Assembly: GCA_023055505.1 (NCBI GenBank)
Contig: JALIRH010000002.1
Span: forward strand, 39,379,733-39,443,732
Source of the DNA: Callipepla californica brunnescens
Lineage: Eukaryota > Chordata > Aves > Galliformes > Odontophoridae
Direction: 5' to 3'
Length of the DNA stretch: 64,000 nt
The translations under genes and the position numbers were made by a program. Positions 49,675 through 62,281 of the stretch are shown here, piece after piece. Position 1 is the stretch's first letter; each line of letters starts with the position of its first letter. A model generated the notes under the pieces. It was not told where the DNA came from, searched no databases, and saw nothing but the letters and a program-made list of their open reading frames with translations.

Positions 49675-49702
<28 letters not shown>
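49675..49702. repeat. (CT)14 dinucleotide microsatellite
   Basis: A perfect CT run followed by T7. It lies about 380 bp before the TTTCCC tract. Confidence 0.95.
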
Positions 49703-49708
<6 letters not shown>

Positions 49709-50081
49709 AAGACAGTTACATCAGTAAAATATGAATTGTCATTCCTGATGTTCAGTAAATGCTGTAATGTGATGTTGAGGATCTCAGGCATGTGGAGTCA
49801 CTAGTTTCCCTCTGTCTGGATGTTTGTTTTCAGGTTTGCCTTAAGAAATGCTCAGAATTTAAGGGATCGTGGAATTTTTTTTCAAAGCGAGTGGTGTCCT
49901 CAGGAGTTACAGTGGATTTGTGTACAGAACACCAGTGGCTTACTGAGTTACTTAGGATGTAACTTATTTTTAAAAATTCTCAATGAAATGTGAAATAAGT
50001 GTGCATGTACCTGACGGGAGAGGTAAAATGAAAACTGTGAGAATTTGGCGTGTTGAAGAATAGTGTTGGATACCCCATTTA

Positions 50082-50220
50082 CTTTTTTCCTCTTTTTCTT
50101 CCTCCTTTCCTCCTTTCTTTCCCTTTCCCTTTCCCTTTCCCTTTCCCTTTCCCTTTCCCTTTCCCTTTCCCTTTCCCTTTCCCTTTCCCTTTCCCTTTCC
50201 CTTTCCTCCTCCTTCTCTTT
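50082..50220 (+). repeat. 139-bp homopyrimidine tract with (TTTCCC)14
   Basis: Every base in this interval is C or T. The core 50118-50201 is fourteen perfect TTTCCC units with a partial unit after it. Translated frames across it (FPFPFP or LSLSLS) are artefacts. In a + strand transcript it would be a long UC-rich run. Confidence 0.95.
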
Positions 50221-50530
50221 AAGTTTGTGCTGCCAAGTGCTCAGGTTGCAGATTATGAATATGGATTAGGAGTTAGCTGAGGTTTGGGAAAAAAACTTTG
50301 ACAACAACTCATCCTCTTCACAGAACATCTTGCTCATTTCTCTTGCCTGAAGTTGGATCTCATTATCTGTGTCTGGCAGAAGAGGAAACTAGATTTGTTT
50401 TGTATTGTTTTCAATTGTTACGTTTTCCCTCAATTCCAGAGTCAGACAGAAAGTGTTAAAGCAATGGCATATTTTACTGACTGCTGTTTTGTTAACGTGT
50501 CAGTCTGCATACCAGGTGTTTGACTGCTTT

Positions 50531-50554
50531 GTTTAATCCATAAACGGATTAAAC
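50531..50554. repeat. Inverted repeat of TAATCC sites
   Basis: GTTTAATCC and GGATTAAAC form 9-bp arms around a 6-base loop. TAATCC is the core recognised by bicoid/OTX/PITX-class homeodomains; use as a site is inference. Confidence 0.8.
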
Positions 50555-53085
50555 ATCAAGTCCATGGAAGACTTAGAATGAAATTCTGTTTTCTATTGTG
50601 ATGACTACCCTGTGAAGAGGGAAGCAAAATCTGATGAAAGGTGTAGGCAGGACTTGTTACAACACTTGGTGCTATAACATGAGCAGGCAACAATGTAAGA
50701 GTGGGACAGGATGCAAACCCATCATGATGCACATCCTGTGAAGCAGCAAGACATCAGCCCACATTAGCCTGTAGCCCTATGAGGTTGCAGCCTGCTTGCA
50801 GACACAGCAACAAGAAGAGGGTGGTAACTTCTTTCAGCTGTGCCTTGATTGTTGCTTCTCATCAAGTCCTTGGAAGTAGTTTGTATTGAAACTCAAACAA
50901 AGAAACGATAACAAAAGTGAACTGAAGGTGAAATCCACCTTTCCTGCCATCATGTATAGGTGGTGCAAGGCTACGACATCTTTTGGCTTGCACCTTACAT
51001 CTTTGGAGTGTGAAGGCAGGCTAAAGTTGTTGAACAATGCATCTTGTTCTTTCTCTTGCATTCTTAGGTTTGTGCAAATGTAGCAGGCACCAGTGTTTTC
51101 CACAGCTGCTTTGGAGATACACTGCAGTAGAGACAAGTCCCTTTTAATACACACATGAAGAAAAATTGAATACAAAGTGTTTTATGGTCTCCTTTTTTCA
51201 TATCCACACATTTACACAAGAATAAGACAAAGTAACCTGTTTTCTCTATAAATTCCTACTTCGTACATAGGTTGGTCTCATTGCAAAGACTTAGACCTTT
51301 GTATTTTGATTTAGCATTTTATCAGACACCTTGAGTTTAGTTTTTCCTGCTTCTAGAAAATGAGAAAGTTGAGAGAATAGCAATTTTCTCTCTCCAAAAG
51401 TCCCTTTATTTGTTGTTAGGAGAGAGCTGCAAGGACGAAAAAAGTTCTTTTTTTTTCCTCTCTGCTCTTTTGTAGGGGAATTGTTATAGGCCACTAGAAG
51501 ATTTCTGTTACTGAAAATTTGATGTTAACGATTTTTTTTTCCTTAAAAAAATAAATTTATAAGATATTGACTTTTCCAGACTTGAATCTTCTGAATCTGG
51601 GGGTTACTCATAATAAATGGCTGAAGGGAATGATGCTATAATGAGAAACAACTACAGGTGCATGCAAAAATTAGTGCTTTACTTGTCAGGAAATATGAAT
51701 GCTCTCGGATTCTCTAGCAGTCACATTCATCAAAGCCCTTGTTTATGCTATCATCACTTCTATGTCTAATTCCTCCTACTGGAAATACTTTTAGCAGCTG
51801 GTTTTCGTGTTCTTTGAAAACCCTTGAAAATGAAATTGGTTCCCTGCAGGGAATTCATTACAATGATACAAATCTAGAGTTAAGCAGAGGTTGATGATGT
51901 TACTTCAGATTTACATATTTGTAACAGAGAATACAACCTGGCTGAAATCTCAGCTAGTGTATAACTGATGTGGAAGGGAATCTTTTTTAATGTGACCTTT
52001 TGTAAATTTTCTCAGATTTTTTTTTAAAGGAACAAACACACACTGGTCAAGTGGCAGACAGTTGTGCTGTTGATTCCAGATTGCATATGTGTTACTCATA
52101 GACCCAGCTGTCTGCCTTCGTTCACACCCACCTTTGGAGCTACTGGGCCCTCATTCAGGAACAGAAGCAGTTGTGCCTGGAGAGGATGCAGGATTTTGTC
52201 CACCTTGTTTTCAGTGGCTGGACATTTGTTCAGTCAAATGAAAAAGCTATCAAGGGCAGCAACAATCAATGAGGTAAGGTGTATGAAATTACTCCTTTTG
52301 TCCCTATGTATAGCCAAGAACTTTTTATAACTCAACAGCCTGGGAACAACTGTCTGTATCTTTCAGGAAGGTTCCTGTTGACTTCAACTTGGGTTTGTTC
52401 CTGACAGTTACCTTTAGGACTATGTCTTGTTACAATGAATAATACCTTCAGTCCCTAACTCTTGCTTTTATGTGTGTGCTTTTTTTCCTTAGGAAGCAAA
52501 TTGAGTTTATGTTGAAATCCTACGGAGTCTAATGTTCACAGCAGCTTTTTCTTCTCCTTCCATTATCACAGCTCCTCTCCAACTAGACAAAGATAGAGAG
52601 CAAATCTTCCTCTTGGAAGAGTAAATACTATTTGATGGTAAATTGAGCAAGACATAACAGGGCAGCAAAAATTGCTACCCACTGTAACTGCATTTAGTCT
52701 TAATATTATTTAAAGCTGATAAACTATCATTGTTTTATTTTTCAGATGACAGGGGTTGAAGAGCTAATCCTCAAAATGGATCTGTGATGAATGGCTTGAT
52801 AACTGGCCACATTCTACATGTGTTTCTCCAAAACTGTGTTGTTCTTTAAGAAATTGATAATCCTGAAACTCTACCATATTTTTTTTCTTATGGCACTGAA
52901 TTATTTTCTATATACCAATTCTGCTGCTGAGGAAAGAAGTTAAAGGGCTTTTTCTTCTTTTTTTCTTTAATGAATTTTATACAAACATGTTGCTGAGGTT
53001 TTAAAATAAATATATTTTTTATTAGCTCTTACAGACATCTCCCTTTCTAATCTTGCTTATTTTTTTTATTTATATTATATATAAT

Positions 53086-53130
53086 ATATTATATTATATT
53101 ATATTATATTATATTATATTATATTATATA
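53086..53130. repeat. (ATATT)n pentanucleotide microsatellite
   Basis: About nine tandem ATATT units lie in an AT-only stretch that begins near 53070 with imperfect palindromic TATATAATATATTA. Confidence 0.9.
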
Positions 53131-56100
53131 TTATTATTGTTGAATAGTAGTTGAATGTCTTGCATATATTTGACACACCTGCAAACATACTGTTCATTTG
53201 TGTGCTTTCCATTTTCCCTCTACTGTGGAAATAATCAGGCACAATAGAACACTGAATGCTTATTTCAGATCCTCACTTATTCAGGTAACTGGACTTGCAA
53301 GTTGATATTAGGGAAGCAAATAGGTCAATTTTTTAAGAGAGGAAGGAAGGACGGACAAGTACAATTCACTTTTAAAACTATTTGCTCATCTTTTAGCCAA
53401 CTTTTTTGCTGCTTTGGCTTTTTCTGTCAATTATCTCCTGTTCTGCTCTATTTGCTTCTATTTTCTTCCTTGGAAGACCTAGCTGATATTTACAAATAAA
53501 ATAATAGGTGTGGGTAATAATATTATTTACCAGAAAAGGGCATTACAAGGAGTCACCTGAGTTACTGTGTCCCTTCCTCTTGAAACGGCAACCTGTGTCA
53601 TAGGTTGAAGGTCCAGAACAGCTCAGTTCACTAAAAGCCAAAATATCCTTGAAATTCTGGTTGCTAACCTTAGACCTTATAAGAAACAACAATTGTGCGG
53701 CTGAATTGTGACACAGGAAAAATGTGTGGTATACTGGAGACATCACTGATGACTCAATCTCTGCAATAACAAATGCCTTCCTAGATGATTTACCCAAATG
53801 GTCCCTTTCATTCTCTACAGAACAGGGAATCAAAACCAACAACCTCCAGTAGTCACTAACAGTCTGCTTTGAGTTTTGTTTGCCCTATGTTTCCTTAAAA
53901 GATACTGACTTTTATTTCATCTCTAACAGTGACCAGTTTTGTATACTTCAAAGACATACTAAAAACTGCAGCAACTAAATTCATTATTGTTACAGGGAGG
54001 GAATGGTAATGTAAGTAAACAATAGAAGCTGTGAAATATGAACTTTATTAATTATGCACAATCAAGTCATTGATCAAATAATCTTTCAAAACACATAGTA
54101 ACAAATAAGCCACTGGTTGTTATGAAAATAAGCAGAGAAAAATCCTGGGAACTGGCTTTGAGTACAGTGTAAACAAATATTTATTTTTCAAAGGGTACTA
54201 ATGACAAAGTATGGAAGTGTGAAGTATAAAAACATGCTGCCAAAGGTATGTGTCTGTAACTTGTGTTGTTTTCATTCCATCCATACAAGTGTACGCAACT
54301 AACATGAAACATTATACAGCCGTAGAATTTTTACTAACCTTCTGCTTCTTGGAGCTCACAGGACTTCCATATACCCAGCTGTTGCTTGGACCTTGGCATA
54401 GTACAAGTATTTCCCCTACAGATGCTTGTTCTCCTCAGCTCTTTTGGTCATGTACTGTCATTCCCAGCATCTCTTTGCATCCATGCAGTCTGTTTTCTTA
54501 ATTCTTCCCATCATATGGTTGCCATGAGCTACTCCCTTGATCTTATGAGTATACATTATGGGTATACATGCTGTTCTCTTCCTATTTACGCATACATTCA
54601 CAGAAGCACATATGCATTTTGATACATGTGTAAATATATTTATTTATATATTCTTTTTTTCCTGTTGTATGACGAGAACAGTCCTATTCAGTGGCCAAGA
54701 CTGGAAGTTGGAGGCATCGTATGGATGAATCAAGAGCATACAAAGTCTTCACATCTCTTGTTGAGGCAACTGCAACACCACGTAGCTAACCTTTGTGTAC
54801 ATATGCTCCAGTAGACAAGATTGTGTGATGGTCTTTCATGTGTATTTTAATTAAAATGAGAATATTATCTCATGTTGCTTCTGATTCCATCGAGCTCATG
54901 AAGTAGTGTGTTTCTTTTGCTCACGTTTCTTATGGCCTTTGGGAATTGTCTTACTCCATCAGGAAGATCCTTTGCAGAACTATTTAGAATTCCTACCCTG
55001 TACCTGCTGCCCTTGAGCTCCTGGGCTGTGTTGTGTCTCAGAATGGATAAGAAAATATACAAGAAAAGTGGGGAAAGGTGAGTTGATTTCCTTAGTGGTT
55101 AGCATGAATTGCCCCAGTACGGCATGTCTTCAGTTCTCAACCTTACACTATGAATTCCACATCAGCACTCATAAAGACGTGTGGATATTCTTTGGGTTTT
55201 TATATTGAATCAGCAATATTTAAGTTTTTGCCCCTCCCCTCCTAAATGCATGTGTCTTTGTTCCCTTTGTACAGTTATTCACAAGTTCTTAACAAATATT
55301 TTACAGATGGAACCCCGTGGGACCGAACATCTGTCAAAAGCTGTATTCAAAACTTAAAATAAAGGTTTTAAAACATCCTGTTTCCCTCAGCGTGTTTGCT
55401 TAGAGGGAATAGATGATTTTAGCGGAAAAGAAAAATCTGGGGAACGTGTGACACTCTACCTTCTTTTGGCTCTGTCAAGAAATGGAGGAACAGAGTAACA
55501 AGATGCTGGCACCTTATGGAATATGCTTCTCCTATTAATGCACCTTAATGATGACTTCCTTACAAAGTTTATGCTTCTACATGATTCCTTAGATGCTTTT
55601 AAAAATCCACCTCTATACATAACAATACAATTCAAAGTCCTCTCTGCCTTCAGGAAGTACATACAAGTTCATGTAATATCGAAGAAAGATATCGGAAACT
55701 ATAATGGATTTGCATACAGATATAACACTAAAATGTTGAAAAACTTGCAATACAAGGAGAGAATTACATTAATGGAAATAAAGCAAAATGGCAGCTTCTT
55801 CACAAATGTTCTCATTGGTTCTTACCAATTAAAAGATTGCATTTTATTTTAGAAGAAAAAGCTTCTAAAAGTGGTTGCAAGTGCAAGTGGTTGAAACTTA
55901 GTATTTTAAAAACAGGTTGGAACTGAGATAAGCTATTTTTACAACTGTAAACAACTATTCCTATGAAAGGAGGTAACTATTACATAAAACTGTTCTACGT
56001 AAGATTGTTGTTCTTGTCATAAATATTTGTTCTACTTAATGTGCAATTTATTTTGAATAATTGTTTGCTTGTAGAAAAGAGTGTTTTCCTTCTGCTCAGA

Positions 56101-56176
56101 TGTTACTAGATGATGTTCTGCAGTGCAGATATTCCCTTCTGGGCTTAAAATCCATTAATCTGTAGAAGTATCTTCT

Positions 56177-56355
56177 CAGAAACACAGAATGCAGGGGTTG
56201 GAGGGAACCTCTAGAGAGCATCAATTCTAAACCCTCTGCTAAATCAGGTTCCCTGCTGTAGGTTGCACAGTAAGACATCCAGAAAGGTCTTGAAAATCCC
56301 CAGAGAAGGAGATTGCACAGCTCTCTGGGAAGCCTGTTCCAGTGCTCCATCTTCA
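56177..56355 (-). mobile_element. CR1 LINE, short 3' fragment
   Basis: In + orientation it reads CACAGAATGCAGGGGTTGGA, then GGTTCCCTGCTGTAGGTTGC and CTCTCTGGGAAGCCTGTTCC. It is a moderately diverged reverse complement of a CR1 3' UTR, truncated on its 5' side. Confidence 0.85.
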
Positions 56356-59300
56356 ATGCTTAAAGAGACAAAATGACTTTTAGCCTTTGAAATTGCTAGT
56401 TCCCTGGCATAAACTTTTGAAAAACCTGTCCTAGGTGTCTATAACTCACAGTCCTTAGTAGATCTTAAGCCCTGCATACATATATGGCTTGGTGTGTAAA
56501 ACCCTGAATGGGTTATTTATTTTTATGGCAGTAACCATGCCAATTGAAGATCATTCTTATCAAAATAAGAGATAAGTAATTCTTAAGATATATCTAAACT
56601 GTTGAGGTGTTGAGATCACCTTTTATCTTCCTTATTTTTCTTTCTTTTTCCTGTATCAAATTGGCAGGAAGTATGCTGCTTTGATTTTACTTTTTTCCTG
56701 TAGTTAGATTTTTTTTAAACCACCTTTAATGCTTTCAAATAACTCACTCTAATGACTACATTTTCTATAACTCATATCTAAGTCTGTGTATCTCAAATCA
56801 CAAATTAAAAAATGAATTTAGTCTCTATGAATCAACTCTTCCATTGTGAGGCACTCATTATCCCTACTTCAACTGTTTTGCCTGTAAGAGGTAGGTAGTG
56901 TCAGTGGACATTTAATGAACCTTTTGTTGTCTTTTTCTAGTGAAAAATTATGTTCCTTGAGCTTTACACAATGTTGCAGTGTTACATTTTAGTTGTGTTA
57001 TTTAACGTATATAATTCATACTGTTTCTTCAGTGTTTAGGATATACAATTTTTACTAAGATAATTCTGTGCATAATAACTTTCTACAGCAGGAATGAGGA
57101 ATCTATACCCTAAAAGACATTTTAATTGCCAGGGTTTCCTAAATCTTAATTCTTTGCATTTATGTAGCATGTATGTGATTCTTGAAGAATTAATAAGAAT
57201 AAATCAGCTTAACATTGGATCACTCCTGTGATCCTATTGATTAGAAATACAGGCATAAACATACTTCACTGAGTTCTGTAAAGTCAAACATTCTGTAGGA
57301 AAGCTGGAGTAGAGATTTAATTTCTGTTTGCTATTCCTGAACATTAATTACAGTACCAGTCCTTATCTCCAGACACTGTTATTCAGTTTCAGTAGAGTTA
57401 GAATCAAATTCAATTGAATAGCAGTTGGAAAGGTTCCTCTGGATTTGTTAGCATAGCCAGAATTAATTTTTTAAAAGAGTTTTATTTCTTCTTCTACAAT
57501 CGAGGATGAAAATTTCACTGACTCTCTTGAAATATCCATCCAGCCCTCATCATGAAAACATATGTATGTTTATGCGTGAGGATGACATTGTTGACATTTA
57601 CATAAATAAATCTTACTTGCCTTACAATTAGAGGTTTCCATTAAAAGTAGTCATATAAAATCCCTGTATACTGTATTTACATAATACAGAAGTTTGAACT
57701 TGTGTGAGTTCATCATTGTTTTAGGTGGTAGAATGGGATTCATTTGCATACACATGGGCATTTGGTACTTTTGAAGGGATGCTCAGCTGATCTGTTCCCA
57801 GCATACACTTTTTTGGAAGGATGTGTGACTCACCCTGTCTTTGTTGCATATTTCCCAGCATTGTATAGTGCTCTTATTCTATCCTAAAACAGAAATGGAG
57901 CTCTGGGACCTTTGTATGTCAGCAGGACATACGATATCCGTGGATATGCAGCCACTTTATTCCTTCAGTTCCTCTGACCATCCTCTGTAAGTGGCATAAA
58001 TTACCTTTTATGTTATTGCCTCCTGTTGCCTGTGTTGGCAGGACCTTTTTCTCAATCTGTTTTACAGGTTAATCCAAGTCAATTATGCTGCATAATTACT
58101 TACTGAGAGAATTTAACTTAAAAAGTGGATCCACTCTGTATGTCAGTCTTCTGTTAACTTCTGTTAATACAGAATTGTCCTGGCAGATGATCTCATGAAT
58201 TTCAAAGGGAGAGCTGAGAGTAGCACAAGAATAGTGTCCTCTCTGATGTGAGCCCAGCCTTGCAGCAAGTAGGGCAGGTTTGGTGGCAATAGCAAGTCCC
58301 ACCAAATGCCCATAAACTAGTGGCAAGCCATGGGATGGCTCAACGTGAAAACAGCATGTGGGAAGAAAAAGCAGCCCATGGGGCAGCTGGGGCTCAGGCC
58401 CGAGTTTCACTTGGGCCGCTAGGCAGCGGGGTGGCTATCCTAGGAAAGATGATCAGGGCAGGTGAGTCTTGATGGTCCTAACAAGGATAGGATTTCACTA
58501 CAGAAAACATAAGGGGGTTTTAAGAGACAGTGGTTAAAAAACTGTTAACTTCAGAGCCTGCTCCTATCTCATCATTACATTAATTCTGCAAGAGCAAATT
58601 TCCATGAGATGTATTGAAGCTACCACCGGCTGTCTTGTACCACAGAGATGTTTACCTCTGTCTGATGTGGAAAACTCAGAATCCAAGATACAGGAAAGCA
58701 GAAGGAAGGCTTTTAATTTCAAAAGTTATTTGGGCTTACCAATCCCACCTAAACAAAACAAATAAAACTTGTTGTACTTGCTTGTACTTGAATCAAGTAC
58801 AGCACTAACCAAGGCAAAACACCTTCTGGTGTGCAAAGTTAAGGCATAAAGACTACTTCCACAGCTCTAGTTATTTAAAGACTGTATGAGCTCTACAAAA
58901 AAATAAGACAGCAAAGACTTAACTTTGAGAATGTGATCATATAGTCAGTAGTGGATCTTCAGAAACACATTAAATCAATAATTTGCCTGTGGACTGGCTG
59001 ATGCTTTTTTTTTTTTTTTTTTGGATAAAAAAATACTTAAAAGATGAAAACAGATACCTTACTCAAAGAATGGCACAAAGTTTGATCTATTTGTACAGAA
59101 TAGGAAAAAGAGAAGCTAAATAGGCCTCATGTTTATTTCAAACCTTTTTATAAAACAGCTTCTAAAATACTGACCTTAGATTCAGTGAATGTAGTCCACA
59201 AAGGAAAATCAAGTCTTGTAGTGCTCCATCATGAAAAAGACATTTTTAGCTGAACATTTTACATGGTTTGTATGCAGTGATGCTATATTTCCTTCTTAAT

Positions 59301-61504
59301 TTTAAGAAGATAAGTAAAGTTAAGAAGATAAGAAGTAAGGATTAGTTGTTTATTCAAGATATTAATGAGTATGTTAGAAAATGTTTTGGAAGTGCTGGTA
59401 GGGCAAATATTTCCTTGTGGTAAGTTTTTAGTGAAAGTCCCTTTGGAGTGAGTGATGGATCAGAACAGAGGGTTCTCTATGCCTTTTAAGTCTTGCAGTT
59501 GGTTGATTTTACTTCATCTTATTCTAAGGTGAGAGAAGACCTGAAAGACCGCAGGCATATTTTTTGTAATTCCACATTTGAGAAGACATAAAAAAAATGG
59601 GTTAGTGTAGAAATATCTTGCTTCTTCCCTCTGGAGATTGTCTCAAGGATGGCTTGCAGGGAATTCTTTTGCAAATAGATAATAAAATGTGGTGGTCTGG
59701 CAAGCAGAGTTCTAAGTTCTTGTCCAGCTTTCTCACACTGACAATGCTGTTGAGTAGTTTGTGTATCTTCACTGACTTCTGAAAGGCTGAAAAGTAAGTG
59801 GCAGAAATTTTTGCTTTCAGCTTCTAAACTTGGATTTTTGTGGTTTTAAAGAAAGCACAGGTTGTTCTAAAAATAATGTGGCACTATGATTAAGCATATC
59901 ACAGATAATTTATTAGCAATTAAAAACTACGGGGTGGTCCATCTGTCACACAGTGTTTTCAAAGTAGAGCCTTGGAAGCAGTGTATGATAGAGAATGTGG
60001 CTGTGTACAACCATATTACTTCATACATTGGTCAACCTCTTATAGGTTTGCTAAATAGAAGTCATAACTGGAAAAGCTGGATATTTTTTTAAAACATCAC
60101 CTTATCAAATCTCTTTCCTGAAAGTTATTTCGTGCCTTCAATTTTTTTGCCTTCAGTCAAACTGTGAAGTCACGTTACATTAAATAAATAAATGAAGATT
60201 ATCTCCCAGCCTTATTCAGCATAGTGAGCTACATTATAATCCCACAGAACATATGCATACTTGTAGGTATAACCAGGAAAATAATAGTACTTGCTCAAGG
60301 CACTATGGAAGGGGTTAATAAGCTCAGGATTCTTATCTGAATGGATTCTTCCCACACAGAACTTTGAAACTTATTCTACATAGAGCAAAAATTCGCAAGA
60401 AACTTCTTACGTTTATTCAAAGCATGACTGCGCAAAAATTAGTTTGGATGCAAAATATTCTGTGGAGATTTTATACCAGACTACTTTTGTTTTACTCACA
60501 ACCCAATTAAGATTTTTTTTTAATAATAATAATAATCTTGATTTCAAGGAGCTTCATCCAGAAAAAATAGCATTCTGGTACTCATTTGAGGTTGTTCGTT
60601 TTATCAATGTGAAAAGATCTGCTTGTTGTGTTGATCATTGCCTAGATTTGTTTTCTAAGGAAATGTTTTCAGCTCTGTTTGTATGTCCCTTCCTAACCTT
60701 TGAAACTGCTGACAAATTTCAGTCTAATTTGATAAGTTGGGTATCTTGACAGAGTTCCTACAAGTTCGAGGTAAACCTGCATTTGACTTAAATAGAAAGC
60801 TCCAGGGTTCTGTGTTCATGAGGTCTTCACTTTGAAGCCAGAAGTGGCTTGGGTAATCAGTATTCTCCTGGACCTCTACATGCCACAAACTCTCCCTGTT
60901 AGAAGTGAGAGAGATGTGTAATGAAATGGAGAAGGCATGCTGGTGGAGATGTGGCAGTCGATGTCAATAGGCTGTCATGTTCCTCAGTTCTACTTACTGA
61001 AGATAAATCTGTTTAATCTAATGATATAATATATTGGGTATTTCTGTAAAGGAATCACTAAGTGGTTATTAAAGCTATGCCTTCACAGGACTCATAGAGA
61101 TCATCTATGACTGCCAGAACAACTACAGAATTCCTGTACTTTGTTGCTTATGGCACTGCTGAAAGAACTTAATGCATAGAAAAAGATCAATAGCTTCAAG
61201 ATATATTGTTGCACTCATTTGAAAATAGCACAGTAGTTGCAAAATTTCTTGACAAGAACTGCAGAAGTCATATTTGTAAAAGGAAACCAATTTCTATACA
61301 CTTTTATTGCCTGTGTGATATTACTATAATACTGGAAAACAAAGCTAATAGTGCCCTATGCCATATGTGAACAGAGCCTATTATAGGTATTGCAGGCTCA
61401 CAGTCTGCCTTAAATACAGGTAAACTGCTATTTTATAAATTCTAGCATTGCAAAACTTGAAGGTACATATATCTTTAGAAACTGCACTGACATGTATGTT
61501 TTAG
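56356..61504. other. Downstream intron of NOL4, later part
   Basis: Unique AT-rich sequence. There is a GC-richer patch at about 58190-58450, a poly-T at 59007 and a weak mariner-end-like string near 59864. No gene is supported. Confidence 0.55.
59007..59023. repeat. Poly-T run
   Basis: An uninterrupted run of about 17-18 T. No LINE or SINE body is recognisable beside it. Confidence 0.8.
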
Positions 61505-61851
61505 GCATCGTATTTGGGGACCATTTTCTGGGATTGTTTAGCCTGGAGAAAAGGAGGCTCAGAGGAGACCTCATTGCACTCTACCACTTCCTGAAGGGAG
61601 GCTGTGGTGAGGAGGGGGTTGGCCTCCTCTCCCAGGTAACTAATGACAGGACAAGAGGGAATGGCCACAAGTTGCGCCGGGGAAGATTTAGATTAGATTT
61701 GAGGAAAAAATATTTCTCTGAAAGAGTGGTCAGGTACTGGAATGGCCTGCCTAGGGAGGTGGTTGGGGCACCGTCCCTAGCGCTGTTCAAGAAGCGTTTA
61801 GGTGCTAAGGGATTTGATTTAGTAGCTTGGTGGGTAGGGATGGTGGTGTGA
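61492..61851 (+). pseudogene. CR1 ORF2 C-terminal fragment with open read-through
   Basis: The frame contains [39 protein letters not shown] and [20 protein letters not shown], the usual CR1 ORF2 end. Its first residues come from host DNA, since the element starts only about 15 bp inside it. There is no promoter or catalytic domain, so I treat it as a retrotransposon remnant and not a gene. Confidence 0.85.
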
Positions 61852-61922
61852 GGATGGTTGGACTAGATGATCTTGTAGGTCCTTTCCAACGTAATGAATC
61901 TATGAATCTGTGAATCTATGAG
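61505..61922 (+). mobile_element. CR1 LINE, well preserved 3' fragment
   Basis: It starts in the end of ORF2 and runs through the whole 3' UTR to CTTGTAGGTCCTTTCCAACG and ATGAATCT-type repeats. One frame stays open for 119 codons, so this is the least decayed copy in the window and probably among the youngest. Confidence 0.92.
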
Positions 61923-62281
61923 TCATAACATTTTCATTTGTAATTTGGAAAAATCTGCCTATAATCCCTGAACTACAAAATAAACACAATGCAACCTTTC
62001 TAGAACCCCTACAAATTACCTGTGGTGAGCTGAATCTCAGATTCGTTGCGGACTCTGACATTTAGAAACTCTTTGTTCCTGATGTCCAGTGTCTGTTTAC
62101 AAAACAACAAAAAAATCAGTAAAATAAGATTATTTTGTTTTTTTTTGTTTTACGTAGTTCACTTTAAATCCACACCGTTCAGGCAGTACCATCACCCTTG
62201 GTCTGCACACTGCTGAAATAGTCAATCATAAGGAAGCAGTAAAGACCTTTGGATAAAAACTTGATGTTCTCTTGGTTTGTG
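61923..62281. other. Spacer between inverted CR1 fragments
   Basis: About 360 bp of unique sequence with short A and T runs near 62105 and 62138. I see nothing else in it. Confidence 0.6.

Larger units (their letters stand above)
48011..56176. other. Downstream intron of NOL4, microsatellite-rich part
   Basis: It contains (CT)14, the homopyrimidine tract and the ATATT run. It also contains a possible exon-like interval at 52030-52273. Otherwise unique AT-rich DNA without supported genes. Confidence 0.6.

Noticed and set aside
50050..50280. Frames with FPFPFP and LSLSLS repeats
   Set aside because: They are produced by the TTTCCC microsatellite in two frames and have no exon signals.
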